Assembly: GCF_900162685.1 (NCBI RefSeq)
Contig: NZ_LT727828.1
Location: 646,824-710,823, forward strand
DNA: 64,000 nt
Direction of reading: 5' to 3'
Origin: Terribacillus halophilus
GTDB taxonomy: Bacteria; Bacillota; Bacilli; Bacillales; Amphibacillaceae
Numbering within the stretch: the first letter of the stretch is position 1; each line of letters opens with the position of its first letter. The position numbers and the translations under genes were made by a program. The notes below the pieces were generated by a model. That model saw nothing but the letters and a program-made list of their open reading frames with translations, was not told the origin of the DNA and ran no database searches. Of the stretch, positions 16,169 through 25,080 are shown in pieces.

Positions 16169-17835
16169 ACATCGTACAACAAACGGAACAAAAATTAAAA
16201 GCGGCAATTCAAGACGCCGTTTATACAGCAGGTCTGGCTGATGAACAGTCCATTCCAGCAATCATTTTGGAGCAGCCTAAGGATAAAGCGCATGGCGATT
16301 ATGCGACAAATATTGCGATGCAGCTTGCACGTGTAGCAAAAAAAGCACCACGCGCCATTGCAGAAGACCTGCAAAAGCACTTCAATTATGAAAATGCACC
16401 AGTTGAGAAAATTGAAATTGCTGGTCCAGGATTTATCAACTTCTTTATGAGAAATGATTATCTTGGGGAGCTTGTATCAACAATCTTAGATGCAGGCGAC
16501 GATTTTGGCCGCACGAATACAGGACAAGGCGAAAAAGTACAAGTTGAGTTTGTTTCTGCAAACCCGACAGGTGACCTACACCTTGGACATGCCCGCGGCG
16601 CAGCTGTAGGAGATGCGCTTAGTAATATTCTTGATGCAGCCGGGTATGAGGTTGGCCGCGAATATTATATTAACGATGCAGGGAATCAGATCGATAATCT
16701 TGCACGCAGTGTACAAGCACGTTACTTGCAAGCATTAGGACAAGATGCTGAAATGCCGGACGATGGCTACCACGGTAAAGACATAATTGGCATTGGACAA
16801 GAGCTTGCTAACGAACACGGAGATAGCTTGACTGAAAAACCGGAAGAAGAGCGTCTTGCGTTCTTCCGTGAATACGGCCTGACATATGAATTGAAAAAGC
16901 TTGAAAAAGATCTTGCCGATTTCCGCGTGCCATTTGATGTATGGTATTCAGAGACTTCTTTATATCAAGATGGAAAAATTGATACAGCGTTAGCGACGCT
17001 TCGCGAAAATGGTTATGTCTTTGAAAAAGACGGAGCTGTTTGGTTCCGCTCGACCGATTTTGGTGATGATAAAGATCGTGTACTAATCAAACAAGATGGC
17101 AGCTACACATACTTAACGCCAGATATTGCGTACCATAAATCAAAACTTGATCGCGGATTCTCCAAACTAATTAACGTTTGGGGTGCTGATCACCACGGCT
17201 ATATCCCGCGTATGCGTGCAGCAATTCAAGCACTAGGTAACAATGCGGATACGCTGGAAGTAACGATTATTCAGATGGTAAACTTATTCGAGAACGGCGA
17301 AAAAGTGAAGATGAGTAAGCGTACTGGTAAAGCCGTAACGCTGCGTGAATTGATGGACGAAGTAGGCATTGACGCAATGCGTTATTTCTTCGTTATGCGT
17401 TCTAGTGATACGCACTTGGACTTCGACATGGATTTGGCTAAATCGCAATCAAATGAAAACCCGGTATATTATGTACAATATGCTTACGCGCGAATTAGCA
17501 CGATGCTTGCGCAAGCTGCGGAGAAAGGCTTCCAAACAGATGGTTCTTTTGATGCTAGTCTTCTGACTGCAGAAAAAGAACTAGATCTCTTGAAACGCCT
17601 TGGTGAATTCCCGCAAGTTGTCGCAGATGCAGCGGAAAAACGGATGCCGCACCGAATGACACAATATGCGTTTGACCTTGCCGGCGCACTTCATAGCTTC
17701 TACAACGCCGAGAAAGTATTGAACCCGGAAAATGAAGCTTTAACAAAAGCGCGTATCGCGTTAATGAAAGCAGTTCGAATTACTATTAAAAATACATTGA
17801 AACTGATCAGTGTAGAAGCACCGGAGAAAATGTAA
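16165..17835 (+). CDS. argS: Arginyl-tRNA synthetase
   Basis: This class I synthetase of 556 residues has an N-terminal Add-1 domain (1-115), the HIGH-type motif HLGHARG in [15 protein letters not shown] (about 131-138), the KMSK motif in [11 protein letters not shown] (about 375) and a C-terminal DALR anticodon-binding domain. Length and motifs are normal. It is translationally coupled to ywiB. Its downstream terminator is split by an insertion sequence, so transcripts may now end in, or read into, the element. Confidence 0.97.
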   Translation: MNIVQQTEQKLKAAIQDAVYTAGLADEQSIPAIILEQPKDKAHGDYATNIAMQLARVAKKAPRAIAEDLQKHFNYENAPVEKIEIAGPGFINFFMRNDYLGELVSTILDAGDDFGRTNTGQGEKVQVEFVSANPTGDLHLGHARGAAVGDALSNILDAAGYEVGREYYINDAGNQIDNLARSVQARYLQALGQDAEMPDDGYHGKDIIGIGQELANEHGDSLTEKPEEERLAFFREYGLTYELKKLEKDLADFRVPFDVWYSETSLYQDGKIDTALATLRENGYVFEKDGAVWFRSTDFGDDKDRVLIKQDGSYTYLTPDIAYHKSKLDRGFSKLINVWGADHHGYIPRMRAAIQALGNNADTLEVTIIQMVNLFENGEKVKMSKRTGKAVTLRELMDEVGIDAMRYFFVMRSSDTHLDFDMDLAKSQSNENPVYYVQYAYARISTMLAQAAEKGFQTDGSFDASLLTAEKELDLLKRLGEFPQVVADAAEKRMPHRMTQYAFDLAGALHSFYNAEKVLNPENEALTKARIALMKAVRITIKNTLKLISVEAPEKM

Positions 17836-17877
17836 GACGAAAAACGAGGCTTGGACATTAGTGCCTGAGCTAAATTA

Positions 17878-17898
17878 AAAATCCAAACGAGGCTGCTA
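17878..17898 (+). terminator. 5' arm of the argS terminator, separated from its 3' arm by an IS
   Basis: The sequence up to 17898 (AAATCCAAACGAGGCTGCTA) and the sequence from 19185 (TTAACAGCAGCTTCGTTTGG, then T-rich) form one near-perfect hairpin when the IS and one copy of CTA are removed. The arms are ATCCAAACGA.GCTGCT and AGCAGC.TCGTTTGGAT, so the original terminator has been interrupted exactly in its loop. Confidence 0.85.
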
Positions 17899-17938
17899 GG
17901 GACTGACCCCCGTTTCTGAGACAGGGATCAAAAAACCT

Positions 17939-18736
17939 TCAAACAGCCGATTGCCGATATTGTATCGGTGATTGGTTGTTTAGTTTCGTTTGGATACGAA
18001 TATTGTTATAATAATAAATATATTCTTCAACAGTACGTTCTACGATGGCAGTCGAAGTTCGATTTATGCTGTTAAGATAGAATGTTTCAGACTTTAGTAT
18101 GGAATGAAACGATTCGATAGAGGCATTATCAGCGGGCGTTCCTTTTCGGGACATACTCATGGTAATGCCTTTTGCTTTTACAGCTTCTTGGTACTTATAA
18201 GATGTGTACACCGACCCCTGATCACTGTGTAATATGCAGTTCTCAGGCAATGGTGGCAGCTGATCGAGTGTCTCCAACACGAAAGCTGTATCTTGTTTAT
18301 CTCCAATAGAGGACGCCACTACTTCGCCATTGCACAAATCTATTATACTGGAAAGATACATTAGTTTCTGACCATAAGGCAGGTATGTAATGTCGGTTAC
18401 GAGCTTCTCAAGAGGACGATCAGACTGAAAGTTCCGATCCAATAAATTTTCTGCGACGGCATATGGCTGTCCAGTTTTCTTACGTTTCTTCACTTTAACC
18501 CGGCACTGCCATTGATTCTCCTGCATTACTCGCTGCACGACTTTGTGGTTAATGCATTGCTCCTGTCTCAGTAAGGCAGTAATCTTTCTGTAACCGTACC
18601 GATACTTGTGTTCTCGGCACAATATGCCAATTTGCTTTTTAAGTAGTTCTTTCGAATCGTCTTTCTCTTTGTTCTTCCAGCGATAATAAGATGCTCTCGA
18701 GATACCTAAATGTACACAAATATCCTGTATTGTCAT
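17939..18736 (-). CDS. IS3-family transposase OrfB (DDE integrase domain)
   Basis: From the internal ATG the protein has 265 residues. It carries an N-terminal HTH_21 segment (ICVHLGISRASYYRWK), and the rve-type catalytic core has Asp115 (VTDITYLP), Asp172 (HSDQGSVYTS) and Glu208 (ASIESFHS), giving the D(35)E spacing of IS3 elements. The frame is open upstream of the ATG to the A AAA AAG site at 18805-18811. The real product is therefore probably an OrfAB fusion made by -1 frameshifting, in which residues VELVESLHNTMTIQDI precede the HTH. Confidence 0.93.
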   Translation of the reverse strand: MTIQDICVHLGISRASYYRWKNKEKDDSKELLKKQIGILCREHKYRYGYRKITALLRQEQCINHKVVQRVMQENQWQCRVKVKKRKKTGQPYAVAENLLDRNFQSDRPLEKLVTDITYLPYGQKLMYLSSIIDLCNGEVVASSIGDKQDTAFVLETLDQLPPLPENCILHSDQGSVYTSYKYQEAVKAKGITMSMSRKGTPADNASIESFHSILKSETFYLNSINRTSTAIVERTVEEYIYYYNNIRIQTKLNNQSPIQYRQSAV

Positions 18737-18753
18737 TGTGTTATGCAGTGATT

Positions 18754-19086
18754 CTACAAGTTCGACTGCCGTTTCTCTATCAACTTCCTTTCCAATTCCT
18801 TGTACTTTTTTAAAACTTCATTTTGTTGCCTTAAAAATCGGTTCTCAGCTTGTAATTCCTCTACTTCTGAAGAATAGGCTGGCCCTTTCCCGTAGGTGTA
18901 CTGCTTGCCAACTGGCTGTTCAAAACGATGCGTCTCTTCAGATTTATACCATCTGACCCATGTCTTCACTTGCGATCTACTCTTAATATTTAGTTCGTTC
19001 AAAATCTCTTTTACAGGTACGCCTGCCAAGCGCATTTCAACTGCCTTCATTTTTATCTCCACTGGATAACTGACTCTAGTTCCCAT
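18754..19086 (-). CDS. IS3-family OrfA (DNA-binding subunit)
   Basis: The 110-residue protein starts at ATG 19086 after GGAGGTG; the frame is open further upstream but without a ribosome site. A helix-turn-helix (EIKMKAVEMRLAGVPVKEIL) is followed by a leucine-zipper-like helix (VEELQAENRFLRQQNEVLKK). In IS3 elements OrfA binds the terminal repeats and regulates transposition. Near its end is the in-frame heptamer A AAA AAG (18811 down to 18805), the standard slippery site for OrfAB production. Confidence 0.92.
   Translation of the reverse strand: MGTRVSYPVEIKMKAVEMRLAGVPVKEILNELNIKSRSQVKTWVRWYKSEETHRFEQPVGKQYTYGKGPAYSSEVEELQAENRFLRQQNEVLKKYKELERKLIEKRQSNL
18805..18811 (-). promoter_or_regulatory. 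Programmed -1 frameshift site of the IS
   Basis: The minus strand reads A AAA AAG in the orfA frame. A shift of -1 joins orfA to an open orfB frame with no stop codon between. Confidence 0.8.
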
Positions 19087-19184
19087 AGAAAAAACACCTC
19101 CAAGTATTATTTCGGATAACAATCGTCCGTTTTCAACCTTGAAGGTGTTTTTTATTTGTCTCAGCGTATGGGGTCAGTCCCCTA

Positions 19185-19210
19185 TTAACAGCAGCTTCGT
19201 TTGGATTTTT
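19185..19210 (+). terminator. 3' arm of the split argS terminator
   Basis: AGCAGCTTCGTTTGGATT followed by T-rich sequence is complementary to 17880-17897. It is 1.3 kb away because of the IS. Confidence 0.8.
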
Positions 19211-19221
19211 TGCATTGGAGA

Positions 19222-19330
19222 TGAGAGCACCGCTTCGGAAATACACTCCGCTTTCCCACGCTGATTTGTGTATGGGAAACCTTCACTAGTGTAGGGAGAA
19301 TACGAAGACTCCTCGAAAATAAGAAGCGAT
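19222..19330 (-). repeat. Partial copy of a dispersed structured repeat
   Basis: On the minus strand this has AAAGCGGAGTGTATTTCC (within 19232-19253), identical to the right end of the fuller copy at 26162-26267, and continues as CGAAGACTCC-like sequence. It fills the 297-bp gap between the IS and clsB, which otherwise shows nothing I can name. Confidence 0.6.
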
Positions 19331-19478
19331 TTTCTTGTCGGTATCTTACTTCAAGAGCTTTCTTGTCCAACAGGAACAGCAAGAGTTAGAGAGGCTGCTG
19401 CCGTCGGAGGACTGCATTAAAAAAGTTAATCGTTTGCTTTTAGGGTGAATTAATCTAGTTTTGTCCAGGGTCGTTTTT

Positions 19479-20666
19479 TTACAGATAATGACGCAGTGGC
19501 CGGAAAAGGATGCCAGTCAGCTTGGCGAGTAATCGGCGTTTTTGAAAGACAGCGATTGATGCCGAAATACTGGCCTGCTCATCTTTCTTCCAAAGTGCCA
19601 GCATCTGGGCATAAAAGAGGTCATTTTGGCGGATTGTGAGCGTGAGTTCCTTATTAATTAACAGACTCCGACCATCTAGATTAGCAGAACCAACCGCACA
19701 TCTTTCCCCGTCACTAAGCAAGATTTTAGCGTGATAAAAACCGTTTTGATACAAATTGACACGTATTCCATAACGGAGGAGCCGCCGTGCGAAGTGAAAG
19801 GATACTTGGTTAACGATGTAGTGGTCAACTTTGTAAGGTAAAAGCAGCCGAACATCCACACCACGGTCGGAAGCCCGCTTGAGGGCTGCTTCTACACGCT
19901 TCGTAGGAACGCAGTAAGGTGTCCCGATATAAAGATACCTTTTCGCTTGATGAATTTGATGCAGCAGCCAATCTTCATAACCATCTGCTTCGGTTATGAC
20001 AATTTCCACTTGAGCCCCGTCAAGTGCAGGAGCTTCTTTTGGAAACGTAGGAAAGCGCTGGCCCCAGTCGGAGGCGAATACTTGGACGAAGGTGTAAACA
20101 GCTTCTCCTTCCAGTTTGATGACGGCATCTCGCCAAAAACCAAAGCGCGGCTCCTTGCTCAAATACTCTTTCCCGATATTGAATCCCCCGACATAAACGG
20201 TCTGTTGGTCGATAATTGTCACTTTTCGGTGATTGCGGAAGTTAAGGTTATACAGCAGATAAGGAAAACGCGGTATATTGGCGAACCGCAGCATAACACC
20301 GGCCTGACGCAGAAGTCTGCGCTCTTTGCGCGGCAGCCGATAACCGCCTATTCTGTCCAGTAAGAAACGGATTTCAATCCCTTCCTGTGCTCGCTGTTTT
20401 AATAGTTCCGTCAGCTGCTGTGTTGGTTCATCCCATTTTACAAGAAAGAATTGAATGTCTACAGAATGCTTGGCAGCTTTTATATCACGTAGTAGTGCAT
20501 TATAAAAGCTGATACCGTCACCAAATAGGGAAATGAATGCTTGCTTATGGCCAATCAGCCGATTGACAGCCATTCTTTTGCTCTGCTTTTTGCCAAGTAA
20601 TAAATCCACCCATACTAGCACGGCTAAAAGGAACAAAAGCGCCAGCACAAGGAAGAAAATCGACAT
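19479..20666 (-). CDS. clsB: Cardiolipin synthase-type phospholipase D protein (ClsB/YwiE)
   Basis: The 395-residue protein has one N-terminal membrane helix (2-24) and two HKD motifs, HRKVTIID (about residue 146) and HAKILLSD (about 315), each followed by a G(F/S)xN-type segment. These are the two active sites of cardiolipin synthases, which join two phosphatidylglycerols. A second N-terminal helix seen in ClsA is missing, as in YwiE. Position between argS and rpoE is compatible with ywiE in B. subtilis. ATG follows AAAGGAGT. Confidence 0.88.
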   Translation of the reverse strand: MSIFFLVLALLFLLAVLVWVDLLLGKKQSKRMAVNRLIGHKQAFISLFGDGISFYNALLRDIKAAKHSVDIQFFLVKWDEPTQQLTELLKQRAQEGIEIRFLLDRIGGYRLPRKERRLLRQAGVMLRFANIPRFPYLLYNLNFRNHRKVTIIDQQTVYVGGFNIGKEYLSKEPRFGFWRDAVIKLEGEAVYTFVQVFASDWGQRFPTFPKEAPALDGAQVEIVITEADGYEDWLLHQIHQAKRYLYIGTPYCVPTKRVEAALKRASDRGVDVRLLLPYKVDHYIVNQVSFHFARRLLRYGIRVNLYQNGFYHAKILLSDGERCAVGSANLDGRSLLINKELTLTIRQNDLFYAQMLALWKKDEQASISASIAVFQKRRLLAKLTGILFRPLRHYL

Positions 20667-20699
20667 ATACCGTACTCCTTTCTTTAGGTGATAATAGGC

Positions 20700-20729
20700 T
20701 TTACAAATATAGCCAATCTCATGTATGAT
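20700..20729 (+). promoter_or_regulatory. Sigma-A promoter of the rsgA-like leader
   Basis: TTTACA (20700-20705), an 18-bp spacer and TATGAT (20724-20729) put transcription start near 20736, some 210 bases before the GTPase gene. Confidence 0.6.
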
Positions 20730-20782
20730 AAGAACAAATCAACGCAATTCGGCAATGCCGGATGCAGAAAGGGATGATGTTT

Positions 20783-20851
20783 ATGTTGACACGTACGATT
20801 GAATTAAAGTTGTCCGTCGCAATGCACATCCCTTCTGTCTGGCTGAATTAA
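20783..20851 (+). CDS. Putative 22-residue leader peptide of the rsgA-like gene
   Basis: ATG at 20783 lies 9 bases after AAAGGG and opens 22 codons, beginning MLTRTIELKLSV and ending PSVWLN, with stop at 20849-20851. Its codons 15-18 contain the sequence GCACATCCCTTC (20824-20835), which can pair with the 5' arm of the terminator downstream. This suggests a regulatory uORF whose translation controls read-through rather than a protein with its own job. Confidence 0.5.
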   Translation: MLTRTIELKLSVAMHIPSVWLN

Positions 20852-20910
20852 CAGGGTATTCCTGTACTTTTCTAGCTTCTAGTGGAAGGGCTGTGCAAAC
20901 AGTCCTTTTT
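20824..20910 (+). promoter_or_regulatory. Transcription attenuator: mutually exclusive antiterminator and terminator
   Basis: The terminator is AAGGGCTGT (20886-20894), loop GCAA, ACAGTCCTT (20899-20907) and a T-run. Its 5' arm extended, GAAGGGCTGTGC (20885-20896), is complementary at 11 of 12 positions to GCACATCCCTTC (20824-20835) inside the leader ORF. A separate small hairpin, ACAGG / CCTGT (20851-20865), lies between them. Pairing of one form excludes the other. Confidence 0.65.
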
Positions 20911-20945
20911 ATTATGGCCAAAAAAGCTATCACTAGGAGGAAAAC

Positions 20946-22004
20946 ATGAACAAAGTATGGAATCTATTAGGATGGAATGATCAATTAGAAGCAGCAAGGC
21001 AGGAGTATGCGAACGACTGGACCCCTGCGCGTATTGTATTAGAGCATAAGCACATGTACAGAGTAGTAGATCATCACGGCGAACTGCTGGCAACACCGTC
21101 AGGAAAGTTCCGGCAGAACGGAGAATATCCAGCGGTCGGTGATTGGGTATTAGTCGACGCTCGGCATGATGAAGGGAAGGCGACGATTCATCGTTTACTG
21201 CCGCGGAAGAGCAAGTTCTCCAGAAAGGAAGCAGGCAATGTGACGAGGGAGCAGATTGTGGCCGCAAATGTGGATTATGTGTTTCTCGTCATGGCGCTGA
21301 ATCAGGATTACAATGTTCGCCGGCTTGAGCGCTATTTACTCGCTGCTTATGATAGCGGCGCATTGCCTGCTATTATATTAAGCAAGGGAGACTTATGCGA
21401 AGACATCTCAGAGAAAGTGCTGGAAGTAGAAGCGATTGCTCCAGGTGTGGCAATTCATATTACAAGCGCTGTTGATAGGCAAGGTATCGATACTATCCTG
21501 GAACAGCTTCAACCGGGTGTGACGGCAGCTTTTCTCGGTTCCTCAGGAGCGGGTAAATCGACACTCGTCAATATGCTGTACGGAAAAGAAGTGCAGCTTG
21601 CCGGCGATATTCGGGAAGATGACGGCAAAGGTAAGCATACAACAACGCACCGGGAGCTTGTACAGCTTCCGAGCGGCGGAATGATTATTGACACCCCTGG
21701 CATGCGCGAACTGCAGTTATGGGACCAGCAGCAGGATGGCGTGTCAGCTGCATTTGCGGATATTGAACAGCTCGGAGAACGTTGTCGCTTTCGGGACTGT
21801 ACCCACAAGAATGAGCCAGGCTGCCAAGTACAACATGCAATACAAGCCGGAGAGCTAGATGCAGCGCGTCTGCAAAGCTATTTTAAACTGCAGCGCGAAC
21901 TGAAGTATCTTGATGGGAAGTCGTCTGTAAAAGCACAGCTGGAGCAGCGCAAGCAATTTAAGCAGCTGTCTAAACATGTCAAACAGAGCAGAAAAAGCCG
22001 CTGA
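20946..22004 (+). CDS. RsgA-type circularly permuted GTPase (ribosome small-subunit GTPase, paralog)
   Basis: The 352-residue protein has an N-terminal OB-fold (to about 105). Its GTPase is circularly permuted, with G4-like ILSKGDLCEDI first, then G1 GSSGAGKSTLVN (about 198) and G3 DTPGMRE (about 248). A zinc-binding segment, CRFRDCTHKNEPGCQV (about 281-296), follows. RsgA releases RbfA and matures the 30S subunit. The canonical B. subtilis gene (yloQ) lies next to prkC and rpe. This locus has none of those neighbours, so this is probably a second copy with a specialised role. A strong AGGAGG precedes the ATG, and expression is gated by the attenuator upstream. Confidence 0.85.
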   Translation: MNKVWNLLGWNDQLEAARQEYANDWTPARIVLEHKHMYRVVDHHGELLATPSGKFRQNGEYPAVGDWVLVDARHDEGKATIHRLLPRKSKFSRKEAGNVTREQIVAANVDYVFLVMALNQDYNVRRLERYLLAAYDSGALPAIILSKGDLCEDISEKVLEVEAIAPGVAIHITSAVDRQGIDTILEQLQPGVTAAFLGSSGAGKSTLVNMLYGKEVQLAGDIREDDGKGKHTTTHRELVQLPSGGMIIDTPGMRELQLWDQQQDGVSAAFADIEQLGERCRFRDCTHKNEPGCQVQHAIQAGELDAARLQSYFKLQRELKYLDGKSSVKAQLEQRKQFKQLSKHVKQSRKSR

Positions 22005-22016
22005 TTTTAAGAAATA

Positions 22017-22045
22017 TTGCATTTTGATAGGCCTGGCAATATAAT
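22017..22045 (+). promoter_or_regulatory. Sigma-A promoter of rpoE
   Basis: TTGCAT (22017-22022), a 17-bp spacer and consensus TATAAT (22040-22045). Confidence 0.7.
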
Positions 22046-22113
22046 GTAAGGTATGGTTCAAAAACGGAAGACGTGAACATAACCAACTTATTGACAAAGG
22101 GAGTGCTGTGACA

Positions 22114-22659
22114 GTGGGTTTGAAAGAATACAGCCAAGAAGAGCTTGCTGACTTTTCCCTCGTGGAATTGACGAACTTAATTCTTGAGGACGAAAACAAA
22201 GCAACCGATTATAGAGATATATTCAACAAGATTGCAGAGATTAAGCAATTCAGTGCAGATCAACGTGATGACGAATTGCTGCGGTTTTATACAGATCTAA
22301 ACGTAGATGGACGCTTCATGACTGGAGGATCCAATCTTTGGGGACTGAAAAGCTGGTATTCAGTAGATCAGTTTGACGAAGACGTTACAGTCGAACCAAC
22401 GAAGAAAAGAAAGAAACGTGCAGCAGACGAAGAAGAAGATCTTGATGATTTGGAAGAAGACTTCACATTGGATGAAGAAGGCTTCGATGAAGATTTTGGT
22501 GACGAAGAAGATGATGTTGACGGTGATGAAGTCGCAGAGGATGATTACGAAGGTGATTATCAAAGTGACGATACCGACGAAGGAACTCGCGAAGTTGTCG
22601 ACGAAGATATGCAGCTGACTGGTGACGAAGACGAAGACAATGACGAGGAAAACCGCTAA
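22114..22659 (+). CDS. rpoE: RNA polymerase delta subunit
   Basis: The N-terminal HARE-HTH domain (about 1-90; GLKEYSQEELADFSLVEL, FYTDLNVDGRF, WGLKSWY) is followed by a short basic patch (KKRKKR) and a long, unstructured Asp/Glu tail. This is the standard delta layout. Delta binds RNA polymerase, disfavours non-specific nucleic-acid binding and speeds recycling. Synteny with pyrG and spo0F is conserved. GTG at 22114 is 10 bases from AAAGGGAG and gives MGLKEYS, aligned with known starts; GTG at 22108 is too close. Confidence 0.95.
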   Translation: MGLKEYSQEELADFSLVELTNLILEDENKATDYRDIFNKIAEIKQFSADQRDDELLRFYTDLNVDGRFMTGGSNLWGLKSWYSVDQFDEDVTVEPTKKRKKRAADEEEDLDDLEEDFTLDEEGFDEDFGDEEDDVDGDEVAEDDYEGDYQSDDTDEGTREVVDEDMQLTGDEDEDNDEENR

Positions 22660-22680
22660 GCTAATAATCGCTGATTGTTA

Positions 22681-22770
22681 TTGACTTTGACGCAAAGAAT
22701 CAGTAATATTTTATTTGGGCTCTTTAATTGTCCAAAGACGCGTTCCCTTACAAAAGGGAGCGCTTTTTAT
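22681..22770 (+). promoter_or_regulatory. pyrG promoter and CTP-sensing leader (reiterative transcription attenuator)
   Basis: TTGACT (22681-22686), a 17-bp spacer and TAATAT (22704-22709) place +1 at G22717, where the transcript begins GGGCTC. The terminator follows: GCGTTCCCTT (22740-22749), loop ACAA, AAGGGAGCGC (22754-22763) and T-rich sequence. In B. subtilis pyrG, low CTP makes RNA polymerase stutter and add extra G residues that pair with the C/U-rich 5' arm and block termination. Start sequence and C/U-rich arm are both present here. Confidence 0.85.
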
Positions 22771-22827
22771 TTTTTATATAACTTTTTTGACGGACATGGG
22801 TATTCTATAAATAAATGCTAGAAATGA

Positions 22828-24447
<1,620 letters not shown>

Positions 24448-24477
24448 TAGAAGCGGATACAATATTTCGCGGCAAAA

Positions 24478-24505
24478 GCAGGAATTTAAAGCTTTTTACT
24501 AGAAA
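24478..24505 (+). promoter_or_regulatory. Putative sigma-H promoter of spo0F
   Basis: GCAGGAATT (24478-24486) matches the sigma-H -35 RnAGGAWWW exactly. After 12 bases, CTAGAAA resembles the -10 RnnGAAT with two mismatches. A TGTCGAA, an exact Spo0A box, follows at 24538-24544. Both fit the known control of spo0F, but the box overlaps the hairpin and may be chance. Confidence 0.5.
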
Positions 24506-24540
24506 AAAGTGTCATTGCGTCAAAGCAGTGAACATTATGT

Positions 24541-24568
24541 CGAAGCAAGCAAATGCTTGCTTCGTTTT
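24541..24568 (+). terminator. Hairpin terminator between pyrG and spo0F
   Basis: Perfect 10-bp stem CGAAGCAAGC / GCTTGCTTCG with an AAAT loop and TTTT. It lies just 16 bases before the spo0F start, inside the spo0F leader, so it must be only partly efficient or serve as an attenuator for the sigma-H transcript. Confidence 0.75.
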
Positions 24569-24583
24569 CTAGGGGGATTACTG

Positions 24584-24961
24584 ATGGATAAACGCGTTCT
24601 GATAGTGGATGACCAGCCAGGCATACGAATTTTACTGGAGGAAGTCATTCGGGATGAAGGATACGAGGCCGTTTCTGTCTGTACAGGAGCAAAAGCGCTT
24701 GATCAGATTAAAAAACAGGTTCCAGATCTTTTGCTTATTGACTATAAGCTTCCCGTATTAGATGGACCAGCAGTATTGGATAGATTGCAGGAACAAGGTC
24801 TGGTAATTCCGACAATCATGATGAGCGGATTGGCAGAGGAGATAGAAACATTTCGCCAAAGGTATGACTTCTTAATCGATGTGCTTCCCAAGCCTTTCGA
24901 TATTCTAAAAGTGCGGAATATGGTTAATCAAGCAGTAAATCAAGGTACAAATCAAGTATAA
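24584..24961 (+). CDS. spo0F: Sporulation phosphorelay response regulator Spo0F
   Basis: This single-domain receiver has 125 residues. The acidic pocket is Asp9-Asp10, the phosphoacceptor Asp53 (LLIDYKLPVLDG), and the conserved Lys lies in LPKPFD. It has no output domain, as expected for Spo0F, which passes phosphate from sporulation kinases to Spo0B. The pyrG-spo0F-fbaA order supports the name. The switch region reads IMMSGLAEE rather than the IMTAYGELD of B. subtilis, so the kinase/phosphatase contact surface has changed. ATG follows AGGGGGATT. Confidence 0.88.
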   Translation: MDKRVLIVDDQPGIRILLEEVIRDEGYEAVSVCTGAKALDQIKKQVPDLLLIDYKLPVLDGPAVLDRLQEQGLVIPTIMMSGLAEEIETFRQRYDFLIDVLPKPFDILKVRNMVNQAVNQGTNQV

Positions 24962-24974
24962 ACGTCGAGAAATG

Positions 24975-25003
24975 TTGCACCATGACCGGTGACTTGGTAT
25001 TCT
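24975..25003 (+). promoter_or_regulatory. Promoter of fbaA
   Basis: TTGCAC, a 17-bp spacer and TATTCT (24998-25003) with a TGn extension. About 75 bases of leader follow. Confidence 0.65.
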
Positions 25004-25080
25004 AGTATGGAAGCGATTTAACACGACTAGATATACATAGTAGCTGACCGTCGTGCAAACTTTGAAGGAGGAACTTTGTT

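Larger units (their letters stand above)
17899..19181 (-). mobile_element. Intact IS3-family (IS150-like) insertion sequence, 1283 bp
   Basis: Terminal inverted repeats GGGACTGACCCC...CTGAGACA match in 20 of 25 positions between the two ends. A 3-bp direct repeat CTA flanks the element (17896-17898 and 19182-19184). It carries overlapping orfA and orfB on the minus strand with an A6G frameshift signal. Both frames are open and the DDE residues are present, so it looks recent and potentially active. Confidence 0.93.

Noticed and set aside
15665-16261. 198-codon minus-strand frame over ywiB and argS
   Set aside because: Cys/His-rich shadow of the coding strand with no ribosome site; ywiB and the start of argS explain the region.
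22360-22618. Repetitive-looking acidic region of rpoE as a microsatellite
   Set aside because: The GAA/GAC-rich DNA simply encodes the unstructured acidic tail typical of the delta subunit.
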